Shown here in pieces: positions 11,475-21,618 of a DNA stretch of 64,000 nt; positions within the stretch are counted from its first letter, which is position 1, and each line of letters begins with the position of its first letter. The notes below the pieces were generated by a model that saw only the letters and a list, made by a program, of their open reading frames with translations, was not told where the DNA came from and ran no database searches. The translations under genes and the position numbers were made by a program. This stretch comes from Pinus tabuliformis. Its lineage: Eukaryota > Streptophyta > Pinopsida > Pinales > Pinaceae. The stretch covers positions 887,826,184-887,890,183 of the forward strand of contig CM062817.1 of NCBI GenBank assembly GCA_031772625.1, given 5' to 3'.

Positions 11475-12493
11475 TGTCACTACATGAGCAGATGGTAGCG
11501 GGCGAGGTGATAGGCTGGCGCATGCGGCATAAGGTGCGCATTTATGGTTCATTAAGGCCGGCACGCTATCAAGCTACGCTGAGGGAGGAGATCAGTACGA
11601 GCGACGCTGGAGTGGGACGCCATCGTAGAGCAAGTAGGAGACTCTTGTCAGAGCATCAAGTCCCATTAATGAGGAATTGGGTGAACAGCAAGTGCGGCAA
11701 GTACCTCAGGATGATATCAAGATCTATATCAACTGCCCAGGGCCCGGCACTCTCTCTGGCTCCTTCTAGCAGAAATATCCAAGGACGTATTGGTTCACAG
11801 GAGTTAGATACAGAGCTAAGCATTGGGAGGCCATCAGCGCTCCACCGAAACCTGCAACAGGTCTGCCTCATCTGCTTACCTCTCTTTGATAGTATGGCTC
11901 GACCTCGCGGTGGTTCCCGAAGGGGAAGAAATTCAGGCACACGGGGGAGGGTTAGAGGAAGGGGAGGTCCTGCTCCTCGACGCAACTCCCGGCTTGTCTC
12001 AGCCTCACCTGCTTCTCCACCTTCTGACCACTCTGGTCCATCCCACTCCAGTTCTATCCACACCTCCCGCTATACTTTCAAGAGCAAGCTTCACAAGCCT
12101 ACTATCTCTGCCACTATCACGGTCATCTTCTCAGAGGAAGAAGATGACCTTCCTGGCTCTGTCGAACATTCAATTGATCGAAATCTCTCCCAGAATTCCA
12201 AGGACACTCAAGGAGGCAGGGTCGAGGTTTCCCCCAATCTTCCAGAGATGCAGCAAGAAGAAGGGCATGAAGAGGATGAAGGTCTTCCGCAAACTTCCTC
12301 ACACGAGGAGGTCATTTTCTGTGGACCGGTGCAGTTCTCCGGCACTGTTCTGTATCCGGTGATGCCTCCTGGGCGCAGTATTACGGACGTTGAAGACAAT
12401 GTAATGATTGAGTGGGTCAGTTCTCCGGGCAAGGCCAACAGCGATGATGCAGAGTTACAACCTCGGGCAGAATCAATCAACGGCGAGGATTGA
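11474..12493 (+). CDS. LINE ORF3: unrecognised 339-residue RGG-rich protein
   Basis: An intact frame whose ATG shares its A with the ORF2 stop (TAATG, 11472-11476). I do not recognise the family. Residues 1 to about 140 are basic (GWRMRHKVRIY, RHRRASRRL). Residues 141-170 form an RG/RGG-type patch (MARPRGGSRRGRNSGTRG and on to GRGGPAPRR), a composition common in RNA-binding proteins. A Ser/Pro stretch (about 173-196) and an acidic C-terminal half (FSEEEDD, EEGHEEDEG) follow. It could act as a nucleic-acid chaperone in the LINE RNP, but that is inference. A shorter protein could start at ATG 11894. A chance frame of this length cannot be excluded from one copy, but the tight stop/start overlaps at both ends argue for use. 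Confidence 0.55.
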   Translation: MSLHEQMVAGEVIGWRMRHKVRIYGSLRPARYQATLREEISTSDAGVGRHRRASRRLLSEHQVPLMRNWVNSKCGKYLRMISRSISTAQGPALSLAPSSRNIQGRIGSQELDTELSIGRPSALHRNLQQVCLICLPLFDSMARPRGGSRRGRNSGTRGRVRGRGGPAPRRNSRLVSASPASPPSDHSGPSHSSSIHTSRYTFKSKLHKPTISATITVIFSEEEDDLPGSVEHSIDRNLSQNSKDTQGGRVEVSPNLPEMQQEEGHEEDEGLPQTSSHEEVIFCGPVQFSGTVLYPVMPPGRSITDVEDNVMIEWVSSPGKANSDDAELQPRAESINGED

Positions 12494-12894
12494 TGGAGAA
12501 GATCGAACGGCGGAGGAGGATTTCGGAAGGCCTTTTTTGGCGGAACTTTACGCCCCGAAAAGCCAGACTTGATGACGTCAGGCGAAAGCCACGCGTCAAC
12601 AGGAGGCTTTATCGGGCTTGTCCTTACGGAAACCGCTTGTTAGTCGACGGCGGTCCGATAAAAGGGTGGTTTTTGTTACACGGTTTTGTGCTGCCGCGGA
12701 TGTCCTCGTCAGCCTTTTGTCATTGTAATGCTCTATCGTCCTCTTGTTTATGCTTTTTGGTGGTGCAGTATAGGGATAATGAGTCCTGGGCTCTCATATC
12801 TATTTATGTAAACAAACAGTCAAGCGCCGAGGGCCGGAATTTTTCAGACAGAGGGCTGGCTTTAGCCCCCTCAGAGGTGGCTACCTCTTTGTAA
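12493..12894 (+). CDS. LINE ORF4: unrecognised 133-residue protein, Arg-rich N-terminus
   Basis: Its ATG (12493-12495) shares a base with the ORF3 stop in TGATG. The first 45 residues are strongly basic (MEKIERRRRISEG, RKARLDDVRRKPRVNRRLYR). The middle has a cysteine-rich, hydrophobic segment (FCHCNALSSSCLCFLVVQ) that could be a short membrane segment or a metal site. No family is recognised. It ends about 55 bp before the A-rich tail, so it fills nearly all of what would otherwise be 3' UTR. It is short, and chance is a real alternative. Confidence 0.35.
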   Translation: MEKIERRRRISEGLFWRNFTPRKARLDDVRRKPRVNRRLYRACPYGNRLLVDGGPIKGWFLLHGFVLPRMSSSAFCHCNALSSSCLCFLVVQYRDNESWALISIYVNKQSSAEGRNFSDRGLALAPSEVATSL

Positions 12895-12950
12895 ATAATT
12901 TTCTCTTTTCTTTTTCTTAATAGAATAGTCTTTACTCAGAGAAAAAAAAA
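12895..12950 (+). terminator. LINE 3' UTR and A-rich tail
   Basis: A T-rich segment with TTAATAGAATAG, ending in an A9 run at 12942-12950. The last two As also belong to the right target duplication, so the LINE end is placed at about 12948. Confidence 0.7.
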
Positions 12951-12959
12951 TTAAATTTT
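12949..12959. repeat. Right target-site duplication of the LINE (AATTAAATTTT)
   Basis: Perfect match to 5463-5473, directly after the A tail. Its first two As are shared with the tail. Confidence 0.8.
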
Positions 12960-14440
12960 CTTGCCAAAAATTAATTAAAATCCTAAGCTAGAAATTTAAT
13001 TAATTCTAGGTCCTAAGTAAATTTAAATTCTCCAAAGGCAAAATTCGTCGGTCCTTAAAAATCGAAATTTAAGAGATCCGGGGACTAAGGTAAATTAATT
13101 ATTTTGATAAATTTTAAGCCTTTGATCCCTGGGGTTAAGTCAAAGTCAAAATTTTGGGGAAATTAATTCAAATTTTAATTTTTGGATTAATTAAAATGCA
13201 TTTAATTGAAAATTTCAAATTTCCCCAAATATTTAAATTTTTCAATGGATGAAATTAAAAGAAATTTTAATCCTCATCAACAGTCAAGATTGCTTTGACG
13301 AGGATCATTCAAACTAGCCGTTGGAGGATTTATCTTTAAATAGAAAGTCATTTGTTAGTTGAACCATCTGACCTTTGATTCGTGTGCTAAGCGAAAAGCT
13401 TTCATGTAATCTTTTTTTTGATAATAAAGAAAGACTTTGGGGTTAATCTTCGCTAGTGTTACTCTTCATGGAAACACTCTAAGATGTGTCGCTTTTCATG
13501 CGTAATTTTTTTTTTTAACTATTGATGATAGCTTCTGAAGAGTGATTTGAGTACAGGTCTCTTGCTCAGTCATTGGGGTTTAAGTGATAATTTAAATTTT
13601 GAATGTAATAGTAGGTATCTCTATTTATTTGAATTTTATTATCATTTTCTCGCTCTATTGTGATGGCTAGATTGAGTTTTGCAGGAAAACCTTGATTTTT
13701 AGATCATCAAGCGTTCGGGGAAGTTTTCAGTTGGACCAACCAACTCTCGATTCGTGTTTTCTAAAGAGCCCAGCAGAATTTAATCCCGAGCTTATCATAA
13801 GAATTTTACTAGTGATGCATGACGGGCTTTGAGCTAAGCACCTCCTTTAAAATCTAAAAAAAATCATTTTTTATGTACGAAATTGATAAATCTGCCTGTT
13901 GAGAGCCTCAGATTATCTGATCCTGGAACAGAGTTGGACTCACACTCCCCAGATCTGATAGATCTGCCATTCTTGTGCATAGATCTGTAATTATTTTTGG
14001 TTTTTTGACTTGGGTTTTTCTGGATTTTAGTTTTATCATTGTATATATCATTTGGGTATTTTCTTGTTGTCGTGTAGCTACAGATCTAAAGAATAAAACT
14101 GTGTAGAGTCCAGATCTAGGCCCTAGCGAGTAAGATCTGGATCTCTGGGGTTCATCAACATCATTTTGCAGTGCCAGGAACATTATCCAATCTTTTGCAG
14201 TCCAAGGGTTTTAACTTTTTTTAATCTGGAAACGATTTAACGAGGGTTTTCATTGATAAATCTGAAGCATAAAAATACATGGGTGTGAAATTCATTTTTA
14301 TGAGTTTATCTTAAGTTTTAGGCTACGGTTTCTTTGCTTCCTGAGGTTTTCTGGAAAATTTCGAAAAAAAATTATTGTCTGCATTTGGGCTTTAAAATTT
14401 TTTAAATCTGGAAAATTTTGGGTTTCTTTTTACCCTTGTT
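12960..14440. other. AT-rich non-coding DNA, no gene seen
   Basis: This continues the target DNA right of the LINE. It is very rich in AATTAA/AAATTT words to about 13280, then holds a TTTAAATAG box near 13335 and an AATAAAG near 13425, loosely resembling an LTR promoter and poly(A) signal. Repeats that would prove an element were not found. Confidence 0.4.
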
Positions 14441-14900
14441 TGCCTGCATTTTTACCTCTGTCTATCCTCAAACCCTCATCCTCTCCATCTCTTCGACCCT
14501 CAGCCCTCATTTCTTCTCACTGCCTAAATCCTGCAAACCCTCGTATTCCCACGCTCTCTGCACCTCTTTCCTCCACACAACCCTTCCTTTCGATCTATAA
14601 ACCCTTCGAAATCCTCCAATACCGCAGTCATACTTCTCATCTGCTAGCCCATCGCCCTTTCTGCGGTTCCTCCTCACAAACCTGCAGTTGTCCAAGCATC
14701 GCATCCATCCATACACGGCTCCACCTCCATCGTTGTCTGTTCTCATCGAACTCCCTAACCCTCGGCCTCTCTTCCTGCGTTTATCCCCTCTCGCTGCCAC
14801 CTGCGTGCTGCCTCCTGCATCTGCGACAGTGCAAACCCTCTCCTCATTCTTCTGTCTTCGAGCTCTCCTTTCCGCCGCAAACCTGCAAATGCACACAACA
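14441..14900. repeat. Pyrimidine-rich (C/T) low-complexity tract
   Basis: About 450 bp in which the plus strand is dominated by C and T (runs such as CATCCTCTCCATCTCTTCG and CTCTTTCCTCC). The bias keeps overlapping frames open on both strands, so those frames are not called as genes. It could be a leader of a long retroelement or host 5' UTR; nothing decides between them. Confidence 0.6.
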
Positions 14901-15935
14901 AACAAAACATTCAATTTTCTTTTTCATTTGTATGTATATGCATTAGGTTAGTTCTTTTATTCCAATTTCATTTCTTTAAAAGCGTTAGTTAGATTCATTT
15001 TTTTTACTTTCGATTTCGTTTCCTTTTGTTTGTTATGAGTTAGGTTTTTTTTTTTTTTTTTTATTACTTTAGGTTTTTCATTAAATATTTCATTATATTT
15101 CTCTTTGTTGATTTGTTTATATTGATTTGATTTTTATTTTTTGTTTTTTTTATTTTCTTATTATGATTTTTCTTATTTTTATTTAAAAAACATGAAAATT
15201 AAAAAATCTAAAACATTTAAAAAAATTTAAAATATCTAAAACATTAAAAAAATCTAAAACATTAAAAAATCTTCATTTAATGTGACTTGAGATTACCAAA
15301 AATTAAATTAAAAAAAGGGATTTGCGCTTTCACATTTATGATTTTGATGTGGCCTATGGCCCATTAAAATTTAAATTTTTAACCTCTTAATTCATTTTAA
15401 TTCCGTCACATTAAAAATATTTTGATTTCTTCATTCAACTAATTGCCTAAGGAATAATTAAAATTCTAATTTAAAGTTCCTTGGTGTTATTTGGTGATTA
15501 AATGCAGTTTTCATTATTTTTCTATGGTCAAGGTGCGATAAATGTTTTAAATCATATTCACTGTTGGAAAAAGATAATTTTTTTAGATTATCCTGCATGT
15601 TAAAGTTTTGAGCAGTTTTACATTTAATTGTTCATGATCGTCGCTTTGCCACATTATAAATTGCTCTGGGTGACTTGTCATTTATTTAGTCTTTGGTTAA
15701 TTCAAATTTAAGGCTCTGGTTTTTAGTCATTTTTATCTTGTGATTGTGTCTATCTATCTCAATTGACCAAGACTTATTCTAAATTCATCAAGTTGTTCAT
15801 TCTTAAAATCTCCTAGACCCTGTGTTCCACAGGCTACCCTCATCCATTCACCTTAGGGACTACCCTCTTGACTTATCTATGAGAGAGTCTAAATGGAGTG
15901 AGTAAGAATTAGAGTGACAACCCTTACTCTGAGCG
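14901..15935. other. T-rich then A-rich low-complexity DNA with a short tandem array
   Basis: Contains T-runs (around 15043-15062) and, at about 15185-15275, several imperfect copies of a unit close to AAAAATCTAAAACATT. No gene is seen. Confidence 0.6.
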
Positions 15936-16427
15936 TTGTCACGGTGCCTAGACACTTTGTGCAACAATAGGAGGAAAGAGGGGTTTGAGGGGCAGAACTT
16001 GGAAACAAACGGAGCAAGGGATCAGTGTGCAATTGGGGCAGTAAATCATATCCTGGGACCAGGGGAGTGGGAAGAAGAAACCAGGTCTATACAAATTTTT
16101 CAGGGGGTAATAGTTGGAGATGGCTTTCCAATTATTATCTCTGCAATCACTAGTAGGGAAAAGCACAGCCCATCTCAATCTTCCCCAAACGTAATCTTGT
16201 CACCCTCCCAACCACAATGGAAACTTCAAGGAACACTTCCCGCTGCAGTCCCAGTGGAGCATACAGATTCCCAGTGGACCCATTATTTGGCACCAATAGT
16301 GACTTCTGTAGAAGCCATCCATGGAACCTTGGATGTCAATTCCAACCTGATGCGCATGGGGAATGAAGGACTAGAGTATCAGGGGCACAAAGACAGTAAA
16401 TCCCAGCTTGGGCATGAATCTGTTTAG
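15936..16427 (+). CDS. Unrecognised open frame (163 codons), possibly a relic
   Basis: An open frame without a good ATG at its start (it begins at a TTG). The product is polar, with Ser/Pro/Gln-rich text in the middle (EKHSPSQSSPNVILSPSQPQ) and no recognised domain. It stands out from the AT-rich DNA on both sides by its more even base use. It may be an exon, part of a retroelement gag/ORF1, or chance. Confidence 0.2.
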   Translation: MSRCLDTLCNNRRKEGFEGQNLETNGARDQCAIGAVNHILGPGEWEEETRSIQIFQGVIVGDGFPIIISAITSREKHSPSQSSPNVILSPSQPQWKLQGTLPAAVPVEHTDSQWTHYLAPIVTSVEAIHGTLDVNSNLMRMGNEGLEYQGHKDSKSQLGHESV

Positions 16428-17287
16428 TTAATTTTCTTAAATTTCCTATTTATTGTAGTAATGTAGTTTTGTAAGTCAGTTTCTCAGGAAGTATACCTGG
16501 TGGACTTAATATAGATGGTGCTGGAAAGACAGAGCTAGTAGTTTTGTGGCTGGTAAGCCCACAGTTTTGGAACCCCGTCTCAGGCCAAATAGATCAAAAA
16601 AAATTATATTGTGACACTGTATGTTTCAGCCACATTTTTTTTTTGTGAAAACTAACCATTATTGTGAAGAACAAAAAATGAAAAACTCTATCCAATAAGT
16701 AGCACTGCTTTACACAATTGTTTTGGTGTATGTTGATTGAATGAATGTCAACTGAATGAAGAAGTGTAATGTCTGACTTCAAAACTGACCAACAATAATA
16801 GAAACAAAATTAATTCTGTTATAACAATGGGGATTGCACAAATCGAACTTCAATTACTATTAAACTCACTTTATGCATAACATCCAAGATCATTTCTCTG
16901 GGTCCATTATAACAGTTGTAATATCCTTGCTAAAATAGGCTTACTCAACTTGCAAAAAATTTTAAACTTTTCTTTCATGTATTTTGTTAAACACTTTGCA
17001 TGTAAACATTTCTTCAAACACTTGTATGCAAACAAGAAGAGGCTTTTATTGTAGAGACATTTCTTCAAACATTTTGCATGCAATTAAATATGAAACCTTT
17101 GTTCAATAAAGTGAACCTAAATAATAGCAATAATTCAGTCAATTTTGATTAGCCTTGTTCATGAAATCACATGCAAGACAGCTCCTTTAAGATGCATAAA
17201 TTTAATCATTAGAACATGTGGATAGCTCTGGCAAATGACAAGAATTGGCTGAAGAAATATGGCCCCTCCGGATAAATGCAACCCTAC
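16428..17287. other. Non-coding stretch, no gene seen
   Basis: AT-rich sequence with repeated CATTTTGCATGCAA-like words around 16980-17090. No supported gene or element border. Confidence 0.5.
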
Positions 17288-17620
17288 GAGAACAAGAGCA
17301 CGGCTTCCTCAAGGAAGTCAACGTCCACAATAGAATTCGGCTTCCTCAATGAATTCGGTCCTCACAGAATTAATTCAGCATCCCAATAAAACTCGGCTTT
17401 CCCACTAAACTCATCCTCCACAAATTAAACTCAGCTCCTTCAATACAAATTGTCTTTCACAAATCAATTGGCATCCACACAATAATTTCGCCTTCTCTCT
17501 AAAATTCGACTTTCACAAATGTATTCGTCCTACACAATTTAATTCAGTTTTCCCCAAGATAGATTCAGCCTCCTTAAGGAAATTCGGCTTCCCAAAGAAT
17601 GGACTCAACCTCTATTAGAT
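17288..17620. repeat. Degenerate tandem array of a 20-bp-class unit around TTCGGCTTCC
   Basis: A series of imperfect copies close to AATTCGGCTTCCTCAA, each followed by an A-rich word, repeats about every 20-21 bp (for example near 17300, 17337, 17358, 17391, 17495 and 17583). The copies are heavily diverged, so this is an old minisatellite. It lies just outside the copia element that starts at 17914. Confidence 0.55.
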
Positions 17621-17913
17621 TTGATCTAGAGTTAAGATGGATCTAGGTTGTATAATATATATGGAAGAAAGAAACTATTTTAATGTCCACGAGGCTAAAG
17701 ATAGCCTATGGGATAGATTGTTTTGCCTTCTGATTCCTGTACTCATCCCTTTTCCTATGAAGCCTCACAATAAACGCTCTCGGCTTCTCAACAAACCCCT
17801 TGCTGGATAAATTATCCCAACAGCTAGCTACTAGAATATATGCATAACTTTCCCTATTGTCTTTGAAGGCCTCGCATTCTAAACTAAAAAGTTTTTTTGT
17901 TTCCACTTTTCCG

Positions 17914-18863
17914 TGTGAAATTTTTATCTATTGCAACAACCAGAAATTATTCTTCTAACTGAAAATTTAATTATGCAGTTTATTTGCTACAGAAAACATT
18001 GAATAAAATCACAACTATAATTTTCACCATAAAAATATTGCGGAAAATAAAATACTGAAAACTGAGAAATTCTAGCACACACACAAGAATTTTGACATAG
18101 TTATTTTTGGACAACTGTCCCCGGAAAAACCCAATGTGGAAAAACTGGTGCAGCGGACGAGGGTTTTATTATTATTCTTCAGCAACAAATCTGAGTACAA
18201 TAATTTAGATGCCCAGCTGGCAATCTAATCTGAGGAAAATATTGGCAAAGTTATCGTGAGATTTTTCCCTCACCCCATAGTTATTTTTTGCCTCGAAAAT
18301 TGCCTCCCTAGCCTCTGCACTGAGCTCCCTGCGTCACCCTCTATGCAAAGCTTATGGTAGCCCTTTGAGAATTTATTCCTTCCTTCCTTTGCCTCTTCCA
18401 GGAACTGGAAGCCTTCCTCCCATAATGATGCTCACCTCCTCTTCCACTTGCTACTCACCCTCTGACTCTCTTCTCTATTGAGCTACTGCTATTGAGAAAA
18501 TCGAACTGCCTGGGCAACTGAGTATCTACTCTGGTGTCTTCTTCATCACCACATTGATCTCCTCTTATAATCCACTATTGGAGCACCAACGGCCAAGATT
18601 AAAACTTAATCAATGGCTAGGATCATCTCTTGATCGATCCGTGTGAGTTTCTAGATAATTCTCACCATATCTCAATTAATACTGATTAATCAACTATATT
18701 TCCCAAGTTTAGACTGAGGAAATATATAAACGACTAATAATCTAATTGAGACATTTCTAGGCGGAATTTCCGGAACAATTTCTGGGTTTTGGAGATCTCA
18801 TGTATTTTAGCCTCTCCACCAAATTTCGTGGCTAGAACACATCCAATGCTACAAAAACTAACA
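17914..18863 (-). repeat. 3' LTR of the minus-strand copia element
   Basis: 950 bp, reading TGTGAAATTTTTATC at the left and ...AAAAACTAACA at the right on the plus strand. It matches 25950-26902 along its length. Confidence 0.9.
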
Positions 18864-19084
18864 CTCCCTCTTAGCGAGGAATGTGTTCTAGTGCTACTGT
18901 ACACCCTCTCTTTACATCATCTCCTGTCACATTGCTGATGTTTGTCTACTGCTACCCACCAACCACTGCGCAACTCTAATATATGTTGCATCTGTGTTGA
19001 TGTTAACACTGCCATACTGCTACCAACACTGCTTCTGCACTGCAACTCCCTCTGAGAATCATCTAAGGTAATCTGTTCCTACTA

Positions 19085-21613
19085 CTAAAATTGGTTCTCC
19101 ACCATACCCATATGTTCTCTAAAATAGACAAACTTAGCTCTCCCTAGAGCTTTCGTCAGTATATTTGCAATATGTTCTTCTATGGGAACATAATGTAGCT
19201 GGACTGATCCACGTTGTACACAATCTATGATGAAATGACACCAAATATCGATGTGCTTAAACCTGTCATGAAACACTGGATTCTCAGAGAGCTTTATGCA
19301 ACTCTGATTATCACAATAGGCATTGACTGCCTCCATCCTTTGCCTAAACAAGCTTAACAGCAGCTTTCGAAGCCATATAGCTTCACACGTAGTTGTGTTG
19401 GTTGCCATATAATGGCTTCTGCAGAGCTTAGTGCTACTGAATTCTACTTCCTGCTACACCAAGAAACCATCCCTAATCCAACGCTGAAGTAGTACCCGGA
19501 GGTACTTTTCCTATCCACTGAACTTCCTGCTCAATCTGCATCTATGTACCCACAAAGTCTGACGTCGTCCCTTCGAGTATATCTCAACCCATACTCGATT
19601 GTGTCATGAACATACCTCAGAATATGCCTCGTTGCTGCCCAATGTACCCTCTTCGGCTCTACCATGAATTGACTTAGGGTATTGATTGCGAAGAAGATAT
19701 TTGGCCTAGTTTTGACCAAATACATGAGAGACCCAATAAGTTGTCTATACAAGGTAGGGTCAACATCCTTGTCACCTCATGCATCTATCTTCTTCCAGTT
19801 GGTGATCATGGGCATAGACATGGGTCTGCAATCCTGCATTCTGAACCTCTTCAGAATATCTGTGGCATATCTTCCTTGCCCAAAGAAGATCTCCCCATCC
19901 TTCTGCCATACTTCCAATCCTAGAAAATAGTGCATCAACCCCAAATCCTTCATGTCAAATTCTGTTGCCAGGTTCCTCTTGCAGTCCTCTATGAGCCCCG
20001 ATGATCCTGTCAAAAAGACAGCATCCACATACAAAACTAGAATAAGTGGCTCACCCTCTACCATCAAATAGTAAAGGTTGCGATCTGCGTCACTCTTGAC
20101 AAATCCCATCTGCTACAAGTAGCTGTCAATCCTACCATACCATGCCCTCAGAGTCTGCTTGAGTTTGTATAGAGCTTTCTTCAATCTGCACACATGAGTG
20201 TGCCTCTCATGAGTCTCAAAGCCCTCTAGTTGTTCTATGTACACTTCTTCCTCTATCACCCCGTTCAAGAAGGTTGTCTTGACGTCCATCTAGTGAATCT
20301 GCCATCCCATCTGAGCTGCCAGGGATATAATTGACCGGATAGAAGTGTATCTGGAAATTGGGGTGAAGGTATCCTCATAATCTATCCCTTCTTTTTGTAC
20401 ATACCACTTTCCACAAACCTAGCCTTGTACTTTTCCACACTGTCGTTTGCCGCATATTTGATTTTATAGATCCATCTAGAACCTACAACTGATCTGTCTA
20501 TTGGCCTTGGCACTACCTCTCAAACATCATTCGTCATGATAGAGCTATACTCTTCTACCATGGCATCTACCCACACTTGATGTTGTGCGCCTCCTAAAAG
20601 CTGGAAGGTTCTGCAACCTGAGCCACCAATGCTTGGTACCTATCGGGTTGTCTGTGTTGTCTTTCGTTCGTCCTTGGAGTTCCAATAAACTACTTTGCAT
20701 CTCTCAATGTCTAACAAACATATATGTTGGCTCAACCACTAGTCGTGGGAGGTTCAGCTAGCTCCTCCTCATCTTGCCTCTACTGCTCCATCTGCTGAGA
20801 ACTCCCCGGATTTCCTGCACCTGAGGAAATATTGGTACTGGTCACGGTACTCGATCCTTGTGACTTTCCTCCTACCTGTCCATTGGTTGCCCCTGTAGCT
20901 ATCCCTACTGTTGCACTAAAGGAGCTTCTGTTGATTGATTTTGATCACCTACAGGCATCTCATGAGATCTCCTGAAAGCTCGGTCCTCCATGGACTTCAC
21001 GTCTCGCCTTACTACAATCTTCCTATTGCTAGGAATGTAGATTTTGTATGCCTTTAAGGTTTTGTTGTACCCAATGAAGAACCCCTTCTTTGCACTCTGT
21101 TCCAGTTTAGTACATTTATCGTCTAGAGCGTGGCAATAAGCAATGCTGCCAAAAATTCTAAAGTAGCTAACTTCTGGTTTCTTCCCGGTGAAGACTCGTT
21201 CTGGCATTTTCTTCCCCAATGCTCTATGAGGAGTCCTGTTCTAAATATATACTGTTGTGTTACATGCTTCTTCCCATAAAAAATTGGGTAGATCCTGGTC
21301 ATATAACATAGCCTTTGCAGCTCCAACAATGGTTATGTCTTTCCGCTCTACGACACCATTCTACTGCGGATTATATGGAGTTGTCCATTCTCTCTTGATG
21401 ACTTCCCTCACACAAAAATCTGTGAAGTCTTTATCAATATATTCTCCACCATTATCTGAACGAAGCACCTTGATCTTCTTCCCTGTCGCATTCTCCACAA
21501 GAGCTTTAAACTCTCTAAAACGATCGAAGACCTCACCTTTGGTCTTCAAGAAGTAGATCCGGTTTTCCTGGAATGGTCATCAAAAAAGGTGACAAAATAT
21601 TCGGCACCGCTGA
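19085..21613 (-). pseudogene. Copia pol remains: integrase end, reverse transcriptase, RNase H
   Basis: Read on the minus strand: integrase core text (LRSDNGGEYIDKDF) at 21361-21549; integrase C-terminal text (ERVFTGKKPEVSYFRIFGS) at 20905-21219; RVT_2-type reverse transcriptase (DLGLMHYFLGLEV) around 19531-20700; and RNase H (NAYCDNQSCIKLSENPVFHD, then HIDIWCHFI) at 19085-19408. The order is that of Ty1/copia. It is broken in many places. Confidence 0.85.
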
Positions 21614-21618
21614 GAGCT

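Larger units (their letters stand above)
5474..12948 (+). mobile_element. Near-complete L1-type LINE with RNase H and four linked ORFs
   Basis: A 7.5-kb non-LTR retrotransposon: 5' UTR of about 150 bp, ORF1 (DUF4283 and zinc knuckle), ORF2 (endonuclease, reverse transcriptase, zinc-binding region, RNase H), ORF3 (RGG-rich), ORF4, a short 3' UTR and an A9 tail at 12942-12950. The last As overlap the target duplication, so the exact end is ambiguous by two bases. It is flanked by AATTAAATTTT at 5463-5473 and 12949-12959. Each ORF overlaps the next by one to four bases (ATGA at 7153-7156, TAATG at 11472-11476, TGATG at 12491-12495), as expected for termination-reinitiation. Only two clear lesions are visible, both in ORF2. 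The perfect target duplication and long open frames suggest a fairly recent insertion. Confidence 0.9.

Noticed and set aside
14507-14914. 135-codon minus-strand frame, Arg/Gly-rich
   Set aside because: It lies in the C/T-rich tract, where base bias keeps frames open on both strands. No domain and no conserved pattern.
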